DNA of 44,193 nt, from IMG/VR virus record IMGVR_UViG_3300046507_000069, positions 1 to 44,193 of that record; one strand, 5' to 3'. Position 1 is the stretch's first letter. The number at the start of each line of letters is the position of its first letter. Of the stretch, positions 29,160 through 36,258 are shown piece by piece. This DNA comes from a virus. A program made the position numbers and the translations under genes. The notes beneath the pieces are model-generated. The model saw nothing but the letters and a program-made list of their open reading frames with translations, did not search any database and was not told the DNA's origin.

Positions 29160-31679
29160 GAAGAAGTACGGCGATGCGAGCACCTGAGTGAGGTCCAGAT
29201 CACCCTTCTCCGGAGGCACAGGAAGCTCTGCACCCTCGCCGGCTGCTTGCTGGAAGTCAGCGAACAGATCGGCGATCACGTCGAACTCGGTGTACATCCG
29301 CAGGAACTGCTCACGCAGGCTGCATGCCAGCTCGTTGGCGTATCCAGCATGGCATCCAAACGAGTCGTGGATAAGTGAGAACGCACTAATCCCCTTGGTT
29401 GCCGCTGCGTTCACTGTCATCATCAGGTGACTGGCGTCCAACGAGTGGATGACGTTGGGTGCGATGCCTGATGCCTGCTTGCGGCTGTCGAGCTTGCCTC
29501 CGTGGTCCTTGTCGAGGTTCACCTTGATGTTGACGCCGCCGAAGGTCAGCTCCAGCCGTATCGTGTCGCTCAGTTGGTAGTTCTGAGCGGCGACGAAGCC
29601 GACCGGTGTCTTCCAGATCATCGGCTCACCGTTCTTCGAGACCACCCGCGCGCAGGCCTGCAGCCAGTCCATAGCGTGCTTGGCAGCGACCACCACCTCG
29701 CCCACGCCGTCCCAGATCAGGCCTCCCATGTAGCTCGCCGCAGAGAACCCATCGCCTTCGAACGGGAAGTCTTGGGTCTTGTCTGCCTTCCACGGCTTGA
29801 TGGTGTCGACGAACACCTGATCGCGGAAGCCGAACCGCTTGGCACCGTACGCCAGCGTCATCACTGGGCGCTTGGTGACCTTGCGGCTCACCTTGCCGAG
29901 CCAGCCGAGCGCGATAGACGACAGCGCCGGGCCGTCCGCTTCCACCTCGTTGCCATCCGCATCCTTGCGCTTGACCTTGGTGGGCGTGTGGTCGACCGCG
30001 TCCCGCTCAACCATCTTCACGACAACGTCGGCCACCTTCTGATAGATGTCAGAGGGCTTCAGGCCGGGTGTCAGGTTGACCGCTGCGGCACCGACAGGGT
30101 CCAACAGCAGTGCGCTGAAGTTCTGCAGGCCGTTGCACGTACCGTCCATCTGCACGGGCAAGCGGGATTTGTACGCGAGACCTTCGCGCACGTAGCCTGC
30201 CCACTCGAAGCAGAACGCGAGGGCCTGCCACGGCTTCTCTGCGGTCGTCCAGAAGCGGTTGCCGATGGGGTCTTCGGCTGAAGCGATGATGTGCTTCTCG
30301 TTTGCCTTCACCCAGGCGGAGCGATCTTCGAACGAGACCTTGTCGACGCCCCAGCAGCCGGCACCGTGAGAGGCCAGCCACTTCACGCCCTCCTGCGAGC
30401 TGATCGCCACCTCGTCGGAGAACTGCAGCAGGCCACGGCAGCTATCGTTGCCCTGCGGGTGCAGATACAGCGTAGCGGGATACACGCGGCCCCTGAAGTC
30501 GAGCTGATGCGGGAAGTAGAGCGCCTCACGGTCCTTCAGCATGTTGGCCACCCACGTCATGCGGATGAACTGGATGCGCTTACAGGTGGACCGAGCGTTC
30601 TCTTCGTGGGTGCTGTGGGTCTCTTGCTTCCACCGCGAGAACTCCACCTTCTGCCCGTCAGTCATCGCATCGAACTTCAGGTCGGTGGTCAGCCAGAACG
30701 GGCGAGCGGGCAGCGGCGTCGACTGCGCTTCGGGGATTGCACCGAAGGACAGCGAACGCTGATACATCTCATCCATCACCGCGAGCACTTGCTTGTTGAC
30801 CGACCACCGAGTGTTCTGGATGGCGTTGATGGCCGAGTACACGCCGGGCATCTCGATCTTGGCAAGGCCGTTGAGGTAGTTCTTGTCGCCAGTCTTCACC
30901 AGCGTGAGCCGGCGCACCCTGCCCGACCAGTAGCCGCCATCGAACGGAGTCGACCACGGCTTCGGCGGGATGATGGTGGGCAGATAGAGCGGCCACATGA
31001 TCGAGCACCGCTTGTGCTCTTCCTCGATCCACTCAATGGTGCCCAGCGTGGGCTCCAGTGTCTTCCGGGTCTGGCCCTTCACGGTCTCAACGTGCAACGT
31101 GGCGAGGCCGGTGCTTTCGAGGAACAGCTCCACCAGCTTGAGGCCAACGAGCGCACGCTTCTTGACGGGCCACTCTTCGAACTTCGTCTCCACCTTGCGT
31201 GCACTGCTGCGCATGTGACGGCGCTTGTAGGCATCGCTCGGTGACTGCTTCGCCTTCGTGAGGGTCTTCTTGAACGTGTAGAACTTCTGGTCCTTGAACG
31301 CGCGGTAGTGCAGCTCGTCTTCGATCAGCATGGCAACGTCAACGCCGGCTGCGGTGAGCGACACACGGGAAGACAGCCTGTCCAACACCGAGCGCACCGT
31401 GAGGTGCACCACGAGGTCCACGTCGAGGTCCTTGAGGGTGTTGTAGGCTTCACTGCGTCGACCGGCCTTGCCGCTCTTCGCCTCTTCGAGGAACTTGCGG
31501 AGCGCTGCAGCCATGCGGACATGCGCAACGCCCATCAGGCGCTTCGCTGGTGCCGTGTTGGCCTCGCGCTCGTTCTCCTTCGCTTCGGCGACTTGCTTGA
31601 AGTAGCGGTCGACGCCCATCGAGCGCATCTGCTCTTCGAGGGCGATCTGTTCGTCATAGAGGGGGTGCTGTTCAGACAT
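29154..31679 (-). CDS. Single-subunit RNA polymerase (T7 gp1-like)
   Basis: The ATG at 31677-31679 (site AAGGAAG) gives 841 residues (T7: 883). Catalytic motifs: A, QMDGTCNGLQNFS (D512); B, RKVTKRPVMTLAYGAKRFGF (K603, Y611); C, SLIHDSFGCH (D772); and the terminal YFFA resembling the T7 FAFA foot. The specificity-loop region (VGFVAAQNYQLSDTIRLELT and following) differs from T7, fitting a different promoter. It transcribes middle and late genes. An element of the 16-bp family, but no 17-bp promoter, lies directly upstream. Confidence 0.98.
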   Translation of the reverse strand: MSEQHPLYDEQIALEEQMRSMGVDRYFKQVAEAKENEREANTAPAKRLMGVAHVRMAAALRKFLEEAKSGKAGRRSEAYNTLKDLDVDLVVHLTVRSVLDRLSSRVSLTAAGVDVAMLIEDELHYRAFKDQKFYTFKKTLTKAKQSPSDAYKRRHMRSSARKVETKFEEWPVKKRALVGLKLVELFLESTGLATLHVETVKGQTRKTLEPTLGTIEWIEEEHKRCSIMWPLYLPTIIPPKPWSTPFDGGYWSGRVRRLTLVKTGDKNYLNGLAKIEMPGVYSAINAIQNTRWSVNKQVLAVMDEMYQRSLSFGAIPEAQSTPLPARPFWLTTDLKFDAMTDGQKVEFSRWKQETHSTHEENARSTCKRIQFIRMTWVANMLKDREALYFPHQLDFRGRVYPATLYLHPQGNDSCRGLLQFSDEVAISSQEGVKWLASHGAGCWGVDKVSFEDRSAWVKANEKHIIASAEDPIGNRFWTTAEKPWQALAFCFEWAGYVREGLAYKSRLPVQMDGTCNGLQNFSALLLDPVGAAAVNLTPGLKPSDIYQKVADVVVKMVERDAVDHTPTKVKRKDADGNEVEADGPALSSIALGWLGKVSRKVTKRPVMTLAYGAKRFGFRDQVFVDTIKPWKADKTQDFPFEGDGFSAASYMGGLIWDGVGEVVVAAKHAMDWLQACARVVSKNGEPMIWKTPVGFVAAQNYQLSDTIRLELTFGGVNIKVNLDKDHGGKLDSRKQASGIAPNVIHSLDASHLMMTVNAAATKGISAFSLIHDSFGCHAGYANELACSLREQFLRMYTEFDVIADLFADFQQAAGEGAELPVPPEKGDLDLTQVLASPYFFA

Positions 31680-31716
31680 GCGTCTTCCTTTGTGGACTGA
31701 CGGTTGCAATGCAGGG

Positions 31717-31732
31717 ATGGATAGATCGGGAC
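31717..31732 (-). promoter_or_regulatory. 16-bp intergenic element (before RNA polymerase)
   Basis: Minus strand GTCCCGATCTATCCAT, between the 69-residue gene and the polymerase; 37 bp before the ATG. Confidence 0.62.
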
Positions 31733-31744
31733 GCAGCTATGGCG

Positions 31745-31954
31745 TCAGAGCGGGTTGATGCCGTTCACCGCGAGCCACGCGTCACAGTGCGGGAGCAAGT
31801 CAGTGAACGTGCTGTCTTCGTGGTCTGGGGAGAACGCGAGCAGATCACGGGCGAGGTCGTCGGCAGGCCACAGCCTCAGTTCGGTGTAGCCTCCCTCCAA
31901 CGCAGTGTTGAGGGCTTGGAAGACGGTGGCGCGGAGATTGGTGCTCATGCTCAT
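31745..31954 (-). CDS. Small acidic hypothetical protein
   Basis: 69 residues beginning MSMSTNLRATVFQALNTALE, overlapping the upstream gene by ATGA. It is acidic (LWPADDLARDLLAFSPDHED), the last gene before RNA polymerase. Small acidic proteins in this place often inhibit host enzymes in T7-like phages, but nothing specific shows that here. Confidence 0.65.
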   Translation of the reverse strand: MSMSTNLRATVFQALNTALEGGYTELRLWPADDLARDLLAFSPDHEDSTFTDLLPHCDAWLAVNGINPL

Positions 31955-32250
31955 GCACCGTTCTGGTACGAGCCGGGCGTCCAGCTCATGTCGGAGACGC
32001 GCTGCTCGGCCTTCGCCGCCGCATCACGCCAATGTGAGATTGATTGCTGATCGAACGCGCGGAGCTGGCGCAGGGTCTCGACGTGCTCGGTCAGGCGGGC
32101 GATCTGCTCGATCTGCTCGCACTCCAGATCGGTGCGGCAGCGCCTGTTCGCGGTGGGGGCAAAGCGAGGACCCTTGTAGGCGAACCACGGGTAGACGCTG
32201 GTGTCGACTGAGTAGCCGTTGGCTTGGAGGTGTTGGCGGTCGGTGGGCAA
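31951..32250 (-). CDS. Hypothetical protein
   Basis: 99 residues beginning MPTDRQHLQANGYSVDTSVY. A basic segment (FAPTANRRCRTDLECEQIEQ) is followed by a helical stretch of possible coiled coil. It is the first gene after the tandem phage promoters, with a leader of 40-65 nt. The start at 32250 has no clear ribosome site nearby, so a shorter form is possible. Confidence 0.6.
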   Translation of the reverse strand: MPTDRQHLQANGYSVDTSVYPWFAYKGPRFAPTANRRCRTDLECEQIEQIARLTEHVETLRQLRAFDQQSISHWRDAAAKAEQRVSDMSWTPGSYQNGA

Positions 32251-32291
32251 GGGTCAGCTCCTATACACGTTAGTGCATGATCGGTGGCATG

Positions 32292-32308
32292 CTAGAGGGG
32301 CGGGTAAT
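32292..32308 (-). promoter_or_regulatory. Phage-RNA-polymerase promoter, tandem copy 2
   Basis: Minus strand ATTACCCGCCCCTCTAG, start 32292. The sequence downstream of the start (CATGCCACCGATCATG) resembles that after the promoter at 38947 (GATGCCCCCGATGATG), so the two may be derived from one copied segment. Confidence 0.85.
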
Positions 32309-32316
32309 TGGCTGGG

Positions 32317-32333
32317 CTATAGGGGCGGGTAAT
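32317..32333 (-). promoter_or_regulatory. Phage-RNA-polymerase promoter, tandem copy 1
   Basis: Minus strand ATTACCCGCCCCTATAG followed by CCC; start 32317. The TATAG start region is identical to T7's, and the -16 to -12 part (ATTAC) matches T7 at four of five positions. It overlaps the TGA of the 61-residue gene and lies 25 bp before the second copy. Together they would drive the genes leading into RNA polymerase, giving positive feedback. Confidence 0.88.
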
Positions 32334-32518
32334 CAGCGATAGAGCCGGCCGCGCCAGTCGAGCGCCGTCCAGCTCGTGGACTTCAGGATGTGCAGCAGCA
32401 GGTCCAGCTCGCGCGGTGTAAACTGAACCTCTTCGGTCCACGGCCCGGCCTTCTTCGCTGCCTCAACGAGCGTGATCAGGTCGGTGGTGGAGGTGATGTG
32501 GTGGCCTTCAACTGGCAT
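32333..32518 (-). CDS. Small hypothetical protein
   Basis: 61 residues with a strong ribosome site (AGAAGGAG), beginning MPVEGHHITSTTDLITLVEA. A helical segment (FTPRELDLLLHILKSTSW) follows. It is the only gene between the integrase terminator and the tandem promoters. No family recognised. Confidence 0.7.
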   Translation of the reverse strand: MPVEGHHITSTTDLITLVEAAKKAGPWTEEVQFTPRELDLLLHILKSTSWTALDWRGRLYR

Positions 32519-32555
32519 GGTCGTTCTCCTTCTGTGCGCGGATAGATACCCGCTG

Positions 32556-32571
32556 GTGGATAGATGTGCAA
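32556..32571 (-). promoter_or_regulatory. 16-bp intergenic element (before 61-residue gene)
   Basis: Minus strand TTGCACATCTATCCAC, with a divergent 5' half. Twelve bases further on, a partial core ATCTATCC occurs again near 32536-32544. Confidence 0.5.
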
Positions 32572-32623
32572 GCCCGTAGTAATCCGGTGGTGGATGTGTC
32601 TGTGGCCTCCCCGGCGTTCACGA

Positions 32624-32637
32624 TGTGGCACGCCACA
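32624..32637. repeat. 14-bp dyad TGTGGCACGCCACA, copy 1
   Basis: Six-base arms TGTGGC/GCCACA around AC. An identical 14-mer is at 38651-38664, and a variant (TCTGGCGTGCCAGA) is at 12676. All three are in non-coding DNA. It is operator-like, just downstream of the integrase transcription unit. It is not a sigma-54 promoter, since the TTGC half is absent. Confidence 0.5.
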
Positions 32638-32668
32638 GGTCTCAGTAAAACGCAAGACTAATGCAGAT

Positions 32669-32684
32669 GTGGATAGGTCGAGAC
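32669..32684 (-). promoter_or_regulatory. 16-bp intergenic element (after integrase terminator)
   Basis: Minus strand GTCTCGACCTATCCAC, the best match to the consensus, directly downstream of the integrase terminator and about 150 bp before the 61-residue gene. Confidence 0.65.
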
Positions 32685-32689
32685 ACAAG

Positions 32690-32721
32690 CAAAGTGCCCG
32701 CAGCGCAGAGGCAACGGGCAC
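32690..32721 (-). terminator. Terminator after the integrase gene
   Basis: GTGCCCG/CGGGCAC, 7 bp, 14-base loop (32694-32721), followed on the minus strand by TTTGCTT. The T-tract is short, so termination may be partial. It would isolate integrase transcription from the RNA polymerase block. Confidence 0.65.
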
Positions 32722-32793
32722 CTGATTACTTGATTAATGCTGAAGTGGATTGCACTTGACGTTGGAACCTAAAGATCGTGCTACTTCGAATAC

Positions 32794-33933
32794 TTAGACG
32801 GCTTTCCTGAAGAACTTCAGCACGTTATCAGTATTCGTGCCCTCGTCTTCCGGTGCCACTGCAGCCGGTGTGGCGGGCAATGTGGCATGTGGCGTTTTGT
32901 TCAGCAGCGCGATGGTGGCGGCCAGTCGACGGCCCGAGATATGGATGTATCGCTGGCTCATTGCAAGCGTCGAATGCCCGGCCAGCTTCTGGATGTCCGT
33001 GGCCTCCGCGCCGAGGTCGGCCAGCCGGCTGCAGAACGTATGGCGCATGGTGTGGGGCACCAGCGTCTCGTCGGCGATGCCACAGGTCTCCAGAAGCGTG
33101 TTCCAGCGGTGGCGGATGGCGGACTTCGTCAGCTCGGGGAACAGCTTGGAGCCAGGCGGAAGCGCTTCGGTGCGCCTGTGCCAGATCGCGGCGGCCCGGT
33201 CGGTGAGCGGGATGGTCCTGCCCTTCTTCGACTTGCAGATGCTGCCGTCGAGCACCAGCACCACCGCGCTGTTGCTGCCTTCGAGGCCGTGGGCGTGCGC
33301 CGTGGTGACCTTGCGGGCCTCGCCCTGCCGCATGCCGGTGTCCACTGAGAGCACGATGTAGTCAGCCATGTCCTGATCGCCCTTCAGCATGGCGACGGCT
33401 GTGAGCTGGGCCTCCTCGACTTCCGACACGGTCCTGATGCGCCCCTCCGCTTCGGGCAGGAAGTCGATGACCGGCTTGACGTAGCGCTGCCCGGCGAACA
33501 CCAGCTCCAGCTTGGTGCCCTCCGTCACGATCTTGGACAGGGTCGCCAGCTTGCGGTTGATGGTGCCGTTCGCAAGGCCTTCCTTCAGGCGCAGCGTCTT
33601 GTAGGCCTCGATTGCCGCGTAGTTGACCTTGGGCAGCGCCGTGGCGGCACCGAAGTGGCCCTTGAGGTGAGCGGCGTTGTTGATGCTCCACTCGGCCGAC
33701 GACTGCCCCTTGACCTTCCAGTGGTTCTCCACGACGTAGTCAGCGAGCTGGCCGAACGTGGTGATCTTCTTGGGGTCGGCGGCTCCAGGAATTTCTGTGC
33801 CAGCCTCCAGAGCGGCGCGCGTGGCGTCGTGCCACGCCTGCGCTTCGACTGCGGTCTGGAAGTCCTTGCGCAGCCGCGTGCCCTTCCAGCTCACCGTGGC
33901 TTGAAAGCTCTCGCCCCTTGGCTTAACACCCAT
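32794..33933 (-). CDS. int: Tyrosine integrase
   Basis: 379 residues with site AGGAG. The N-terminal 60 residues form an arm-binding-like domain, 61-165 a SAM-like core-binding domain, and 170-335 the catalytic domain with the full set: R202 (DTGMRQGE), a Lys in SKKGRT near 236, H294-x-x-R297 (HTMRH), H320 (AGHSTLAMS) and Y329 (RYIH). Phage integrases of this type recombine attP with a host site, often a tRNA gene. Its start codon is 30 bp from a complete tRNA-Leu. An integrase is uncommon in T7-like phages and indicates a capacity for lysogeny. Confidence 0.95.
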   Translation of the reverse strand: MGVKPRGESFQATVSWKGTRLRKDFQTAVEAQAWHDATRAALEAGTEIPGAADPKKITTFGQLADYVVENHWKVKGQSSAEWSINNAAHLKGHFGAATALPKVNYAAIEAYKTLRLKEGLANGTINRKLATLSKIVTEGTKLELVFAGQRYVKPVIDFLPEAEGRIRTVSEVEEAQLTAVAMLKGDQDMADYIVLSVDTGMRQGEARKVTTAHAHGLEGSNSAVVLVLDGSICKSKKGRTIPLTDRAAAIWHRRTEALPPGSKLFPELTKSAIRHRWNTLLETCGIADETLVPHTMRHTFCSRLADLGAEATDIQKLAGHSTLAMSQRYIHISGRRLAATIALLNKTPHATLPATPAAVAPEDEGTNTDNVLKFFRKAV

Positions 33934-33947
33934 TGTGGTCTCCTGAG

Positions 33948-33963
33948 GTGGATAGATTGAAAC
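33948..33963 (-). promoter_or_regulatory. 16-bp intergenic element (before integrase)
   Basis: Minus strand GTTTCAATCTATCCAC. It lies exactly between the tRNA 5' end (33964) and the integrase ribosome site. Confidence 0.6.
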
Positions 33964-34048
33964 GCGGGTATGGCGGAATTGGTAGACGCAGCGGCTTTAG
34001 GTGCCGCCGCTTAACGGCGTGGGGGTTCGAGTCCCTCTACCCGCACCA
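33964..34048 (+). tRNA. tRNA-Leu(UAG), probable attachment site
   Basis: Acceptor GCGGGTA/TACCCGC is perfect, the discriminator is A and the CCA is encoded. D arm GCG/CGC, anticodon arm GCGGC-TTTAGGT-GCCGC with anticodon TAG, long variable arm CGC...GCG, T arm with TTCGAGT. It looks fully functional. It is one of the few features on the plus strand. Being beside the integrase suggests that it carries attP and restores the host tRNA after integration, as in some marine T7-like phages whose attP matches a host tRNA-Leu. A translational role is also possible. Confidence 0.95.
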
Positions 34049-34444
34049 TCAGGCCACGTTGTAGATGCGGCTGATGGCTTCCTTCGCGGTGGGCGACTTC
34101 AGGTCGAACGCCGGGTCCAGATGGCGCATCACGGTGTTGACCACCTTCTGGCCCTTCGTGGTCAGATAGATGATCTTGCGGCGGCGCTCGCGCGGGTCGT
34201 CAACGGCCTCGACGAGGTCGTACCCTTCCTTGCCCAAGCGGTGATACTTCGAGAGCATCGCCACGTTGCGCGAGCAGGACGACTGTGCGAGCCCGGTTTG
34301 CTCCGACAGCTTCTGCATGGTGATGCCGGGGTTCACCGCCACCACCAGAAGGCACTCAATGGTCTGCGCCGGAATGTACGGGTCGATCTCTCGCAACGCT
34401 GAGAGGAAAGCGACGGCCGTGTGTAGCGGCTTCATTGATGACAT
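34049..34444 (-). CDS. MarR-like winged-helix transcriptional regulator
   Basis: 131 residues, site GGAG. The region 41-106 (MQKLSEQTGLAQSSCSRNVA, then a wing with DDPRERRRKIIYLTTKGQKV) is the MarR pattern: recognition helix, DxR wing and TKGQ. MarR proteins bind short palindromes as dimers. Its stop codon directly abuts the tRNA 3' end, so marR and tRNA converge. With integrase nearby it is a candidate lysogeny regulator, replacing a CI-type repressor; that role is inference. Confidence 0.85.
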   Translation of the reverse strand: MSSMKPLHTAVAFLSALREIDPYIPAQTIECLLVVAVNPGITMQKLSEQTGLAQSSCSRNVAMLSKYHRLGKEGYDLVEAVDDPRERRRKIIYLTTKGQKVVNTVMRHLDPAFDLKSPTAKEAISRIYNVA

Positions 34445-34448
34445 TGCA
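34437..34448. promoter_or_regulatory. ATTGCAAT palindrome in the MarR gene leader
   Basis: ATTGCAAT, an 8-bp palindrome, covers the gap between the ribosome site and the ATG of the MarR-like gene. The longer palindrome GGATTGCAATCC at 37903-37914 contains it. TTGCAA-type palindromes are common MarR operators, so autoregulation is plausible. Confidence 0.4.
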
Positions 34449-34479
34449 ATCTCCTGCGGCTTTCAATCTGTCTACGCGA

Positions 34480-34508
34480 ATAATCCGTCCATGGAAAGTT
34501 AGTTCCAA
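34480..34508 (-). promoter_or_regulatory. Host-type (sigma-70) promoter for the MarR-like gene
   Basis: On the minus strand TTGGAA (34503-34508), a 17-bp spacer and GATTAT (34480-34485) match TTGACA/TATAAT at four of six positions each. The AT-rich context is unlike the surrounding sequence. It ends about 35 bp before the ATG. A host promoter would let the regulator be made in a lysogen. Confidence 0.55.
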
Positions 34509-34536
34509 AAAATCTGAAGTGCAAGGTTAAAAAGGT

Positions 34537-34842
34537 CTAGATGTCGAACGCGTCTTGGAGTAGCGCCGGGCTTGAGTCGATGATCACCTGCTCCTGCACG
34601 ATGGGGCTGATGGCCATCAACTGCGGCGGGTCGGTCACCCAGCCCATCACGAACGCGAAGGCGAACACTGCAGCAATCCTCGCGTCCCGCTTGATGCGCC
34701 TCTCGGCGAACGATGCGCAGACGTAGGTGCGCCCCAGCCACATTTCGAGGTTCCAAGGTGAGGTGCGTGCACCCCAGTCTGCGCTGATCTCGCGCCCGAC
34801 ATAGAGGCTTACATGGTAGGCGTCGGTGTAAAACAGTTCCAT
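34537..34842 (-). CDS. Hypothetical protein, possible membrane association
   Basis: 101 residues (site GGAAG) beginning MELFYTDAYHVSLYVGREIS. A hydrophobic segment (IAAVFAFAFVMGWVTD) lies at about residues 56-71 after a basic stretch (ERRIKRDAR). The C-terminus is acidic. It is upstream of the MarR-like gene. No family recognised. Confidence 0.65.
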   Translation of the reverse strand: MELFYTDAYHVSLYVGREISADWGARTSPWNLEMWLGRTYVCASFAERRIKRDARIAAVFAFAFVMGWVTDPPQLMAISPIVQEQVIIDSSPALLQDAFDI

Positions 34843-35037
34843 TGTCGCTTCCGTGGGTTAGGAGGGCCAGCCGCACCGGCCGTTGGTGTGCGAATGATTA
34901 ATAGAGCGGCATTTTTACACACGCAACAACAATCCACGCTTGGAATGCAAACCCCGTAGTCGTACGGGATTGCCTTCGCCTGGGTGACACAATTCCATTC
35001 CACATTCGAGTCGGACTCGCGGGTGGATTGCTGGCTG

Positions 35038-35439
35038 TCACTCGCCGCTGAACCGCTCGGCGAGCAGGCCCACCGGCCAGCAGCGAACGCGCATGATGCC
35101 GCGCTGGCGCAGCACTGGCGGTGCGGGCACGTAGTCACAGCGCTTGTGACGATGCGCCAGCCAGAAGCCATCGCGCGCCGTGGTCTCGGGCACCGCGTAG
35201 TCCATCAGGTCCAGCATTTCGGGATGACAGCGCGCCAGATAGCCGAGCACCGTGTCATAGCCATCGGGCACGTTGCGTGACAGGCATTCGAGGTGCCGCT
35301 CCGCAACGGTGGGCGCGCAGGGCAGCGCAGTGTCGGCCTTCAGCTCCATCAGAGAGCGCCGCAGATCGTCCAGCGCGTGCGCTAAGACGTCGATGTTGTG
35401 GGCGATGGTCTCGATTGCGTACATCCGTTTGTCCTTCAT
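35038..35439 (-). CDS. Hypothetical protein
   Basis: The ATG at 35437-35439 (site AAGGGGA; a GTG three bases upstream is the alternative) gives 133 residues. The N-terminal half is helical (IETIAHNIDVLAHALDDLRR), the C-terminal half basic with several Arg and two Cys. A host-type promoter lies directly upstream. No family recognised. The 195 bp between this gene and the next holds only a weak TTGCGT/TATTAA promoter-like pair. Confidence 0.65.
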   Translation of the reverse strand: MKDKRMYAIETIAHNIDVLAHALDDLRRSLMELKADTALPCAPTVAERHLECLSRNVPDGYDTVLGYLARCHPEMLDLMDYAVPETTARDGFWLAHRHKRCDYVPAPPVLRQRGIMRVRCWPVGLLAERFSGE

Positions 35440-35453
35440 CACGTTCCCCTTGC

Positions 35454-35482
35454 GTTCTATTTCCGATTTTCAGAAGTGTCAA
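35454..35482 (-). promoter_or_regulatory. Host-type (sigma-70) promoter
   Basis: On the minus strand TTGACA (35477-35482) is a perfect -35, followed by a 17-bp spacer and TAGAAC (35454-35459) as -10. It is 15 bp before the ATG of the 133-residue gene, so the transcript would have a very short leader. This is the best host promoter match I found in the window. Confidence 0.65.
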
Positions 35483-35487
35483 CTAGG

Positions 35488-35539
35488 TGCTTCGTGAGGG
35501 GCCAGAGGTTGTTCGCCTGTCTGGCCCCGTGTCGAAGCA
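35488..35539 (-). other. Long bipartite hairpin, possible RNase III site
   Basis: Outer stem TGCTTCG/CGAAGCA (7 bp) and inner stem GGGGCCAGA/TCTGGCCCC (9 bp), separated by small unpaired bulges (ACAC and TCA), with a 13-base loop. It begins at the base before the stop of the 62-residue gene and has no T-tract. T7 early mRNA is cut by RNase III at intergenic hairpins of this kind. Confidence 0.55.
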
Positions 35540-35728
35540 TCAGTCGCGGCTCATTGCGCACGCGGCCATCCACGCCCGGTCTTCCGAGGTGAAGTCGCCG
35601 TGTGTCTCTGAGGGCCTGCGCGGGCGCTTTGGTGTGATCACCAGCCAGCCCGGCGTGTCGTCGCTCTTCTCAACCTTGAAGCCCGCACGCGTGGCCTCAG
35701 TGATTGCGTCAGTCATGGTAAGCGGCAT
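35540..35728 (-). CDS. Small hypothetical protein
   Basis: 62 residues beginning MPLTMTDAITEATRAGFKVE; the ATG overlaps the TAA of the preceding micro-gene and has site GGAGGA. Contains DDTPGWLVITPKRPRRPSE. It resembles small two-strand, one-helix phage early proteins. No family recognised. Confidence 0.65.
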   Translation of the reverse strand: MPLTMTDAITEATRAGFKVEKSDDTPGWLVITPKRPRRPSETHGDFTSEDRAWMAACAMSRD

Positions 35729-35823
35729 TAGAGTCCTCCGAGGGTCCAGCCAGCGAGCGCCAGCACGGTGATGAACGAGACAGCGAGGAACAGCTCGGCG
35801 TCCCAGCGAGCGATGTGAGCCAC
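35728..35823 (-). CDS. 31-residue membrane micro-protein
   Basis: A GTG at 35821-35823 with site GGAGGAC encodes 31 residues with one membrane helix (ELFLAVSFITVLALAGWTLG). It is joined to the next gene by TAATG and starts 2 bp after the preceding stop. Function unknown. Confidence 0.55.
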   Translation of the reverse strand: MAHIARWDAELFLAVSFITVLALAGWTLGGL

Positions 35824-35824
35824 G

Positions 35825-35989
35825 TCAGTCCTCCGGGTGTGAGAGATAGACGGCCTCGACGACTGCGCAGTGCACCGTCAGGCCAGCTTGGTTTCCGAGG
35901 TGCCACGCGTAGTAAGCGAAGCTCCACAGCGGGTGCGGGTTGGCGCGATCATTCACCAAGCCCGCGTGGTATCCGTCGTCGTACGGCAT
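35825..35989 (-). CDS. 54-residue hypothetical protein
   Basis: The ATG at 35987-35989 gives 54 residues beginning MPYDDGYHAGLVNDRANPHP, rich in His and aromatic residues (LWSFAYYAWHLGNQAGL). The ribosome site is weak. Its 3' end contains the ribosome site of the next gene. No family recognised. Confidence 0.6.
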   Translation of the reverse strand: MPYDDGYHAGLVNDRANPHPLWSFAYYAWHLGNQAGLTVHCAVVEAVYLSHPED

Positions 35990-36001
35990 TGGTGCGCGCC
36001 T

Positions 36002-36196
36002 TCAGTTGATGATGATGCCGTCGCAGATCGCCGCTTCGACCAGCGAAGGGGCCTGCCTGCAGTCGACGTAGAGAACAGCGCCGAGGAACATCCACGGTTC
36101 GGCCTGCACTTCCTCGCGCAGCCATTCGCGGCCCGCGTCGGTGTTGGGCTGGAAGCCAACGAGGTTTCCGTTCTGGATGGTCTGGATATCGATCAT
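36002..36196 (-). CDS. Small hypothetical protein
   Basis: 64 residues, site GGAG, beginning MIDIQTIQNGNLVGFQPNTD, then AGREWLREEVQAEPW. The pattern suggests a compact alpha/beta protein. It lies 32 bp after a 16-bp element. No family recognised. Confidence 0.65.
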   Translation of the reverse strand: MIDIQTIQNGNLVGFQPNTDAGREWLREEVQAEPWMFLGAVLYVDCRQAPSLVEAAICDGIIIN

Positions 36197-36228
36197 GGGT
36201 TTAACTCCGATTTGCGTTGAATGCAGTG

Positions 36229-36244
36229 GTGGTTAGATCAGGGC
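36229..36244 (-). promoter_or_regulatory. 16-bp intergenic element (variant)
   Basis: Minus strand GCCCTGATCTAACCAC, with A for T in the core. Placed between the 110-residue and 64-residue genes. The sequence near 40920 (ACCTAACCAC) shares this core variant. Confidence 0.5.
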
Positions 36245-36258
36245 AGCGCTGCGCGCCT

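Noticed and set aside
32624-32640. TGGCAC as the first half of a sigma-54 promoter
   Set aside because: The required TTGC(A/T) at the proper spacing is absent in both copies; the dyad explains the sequence better.
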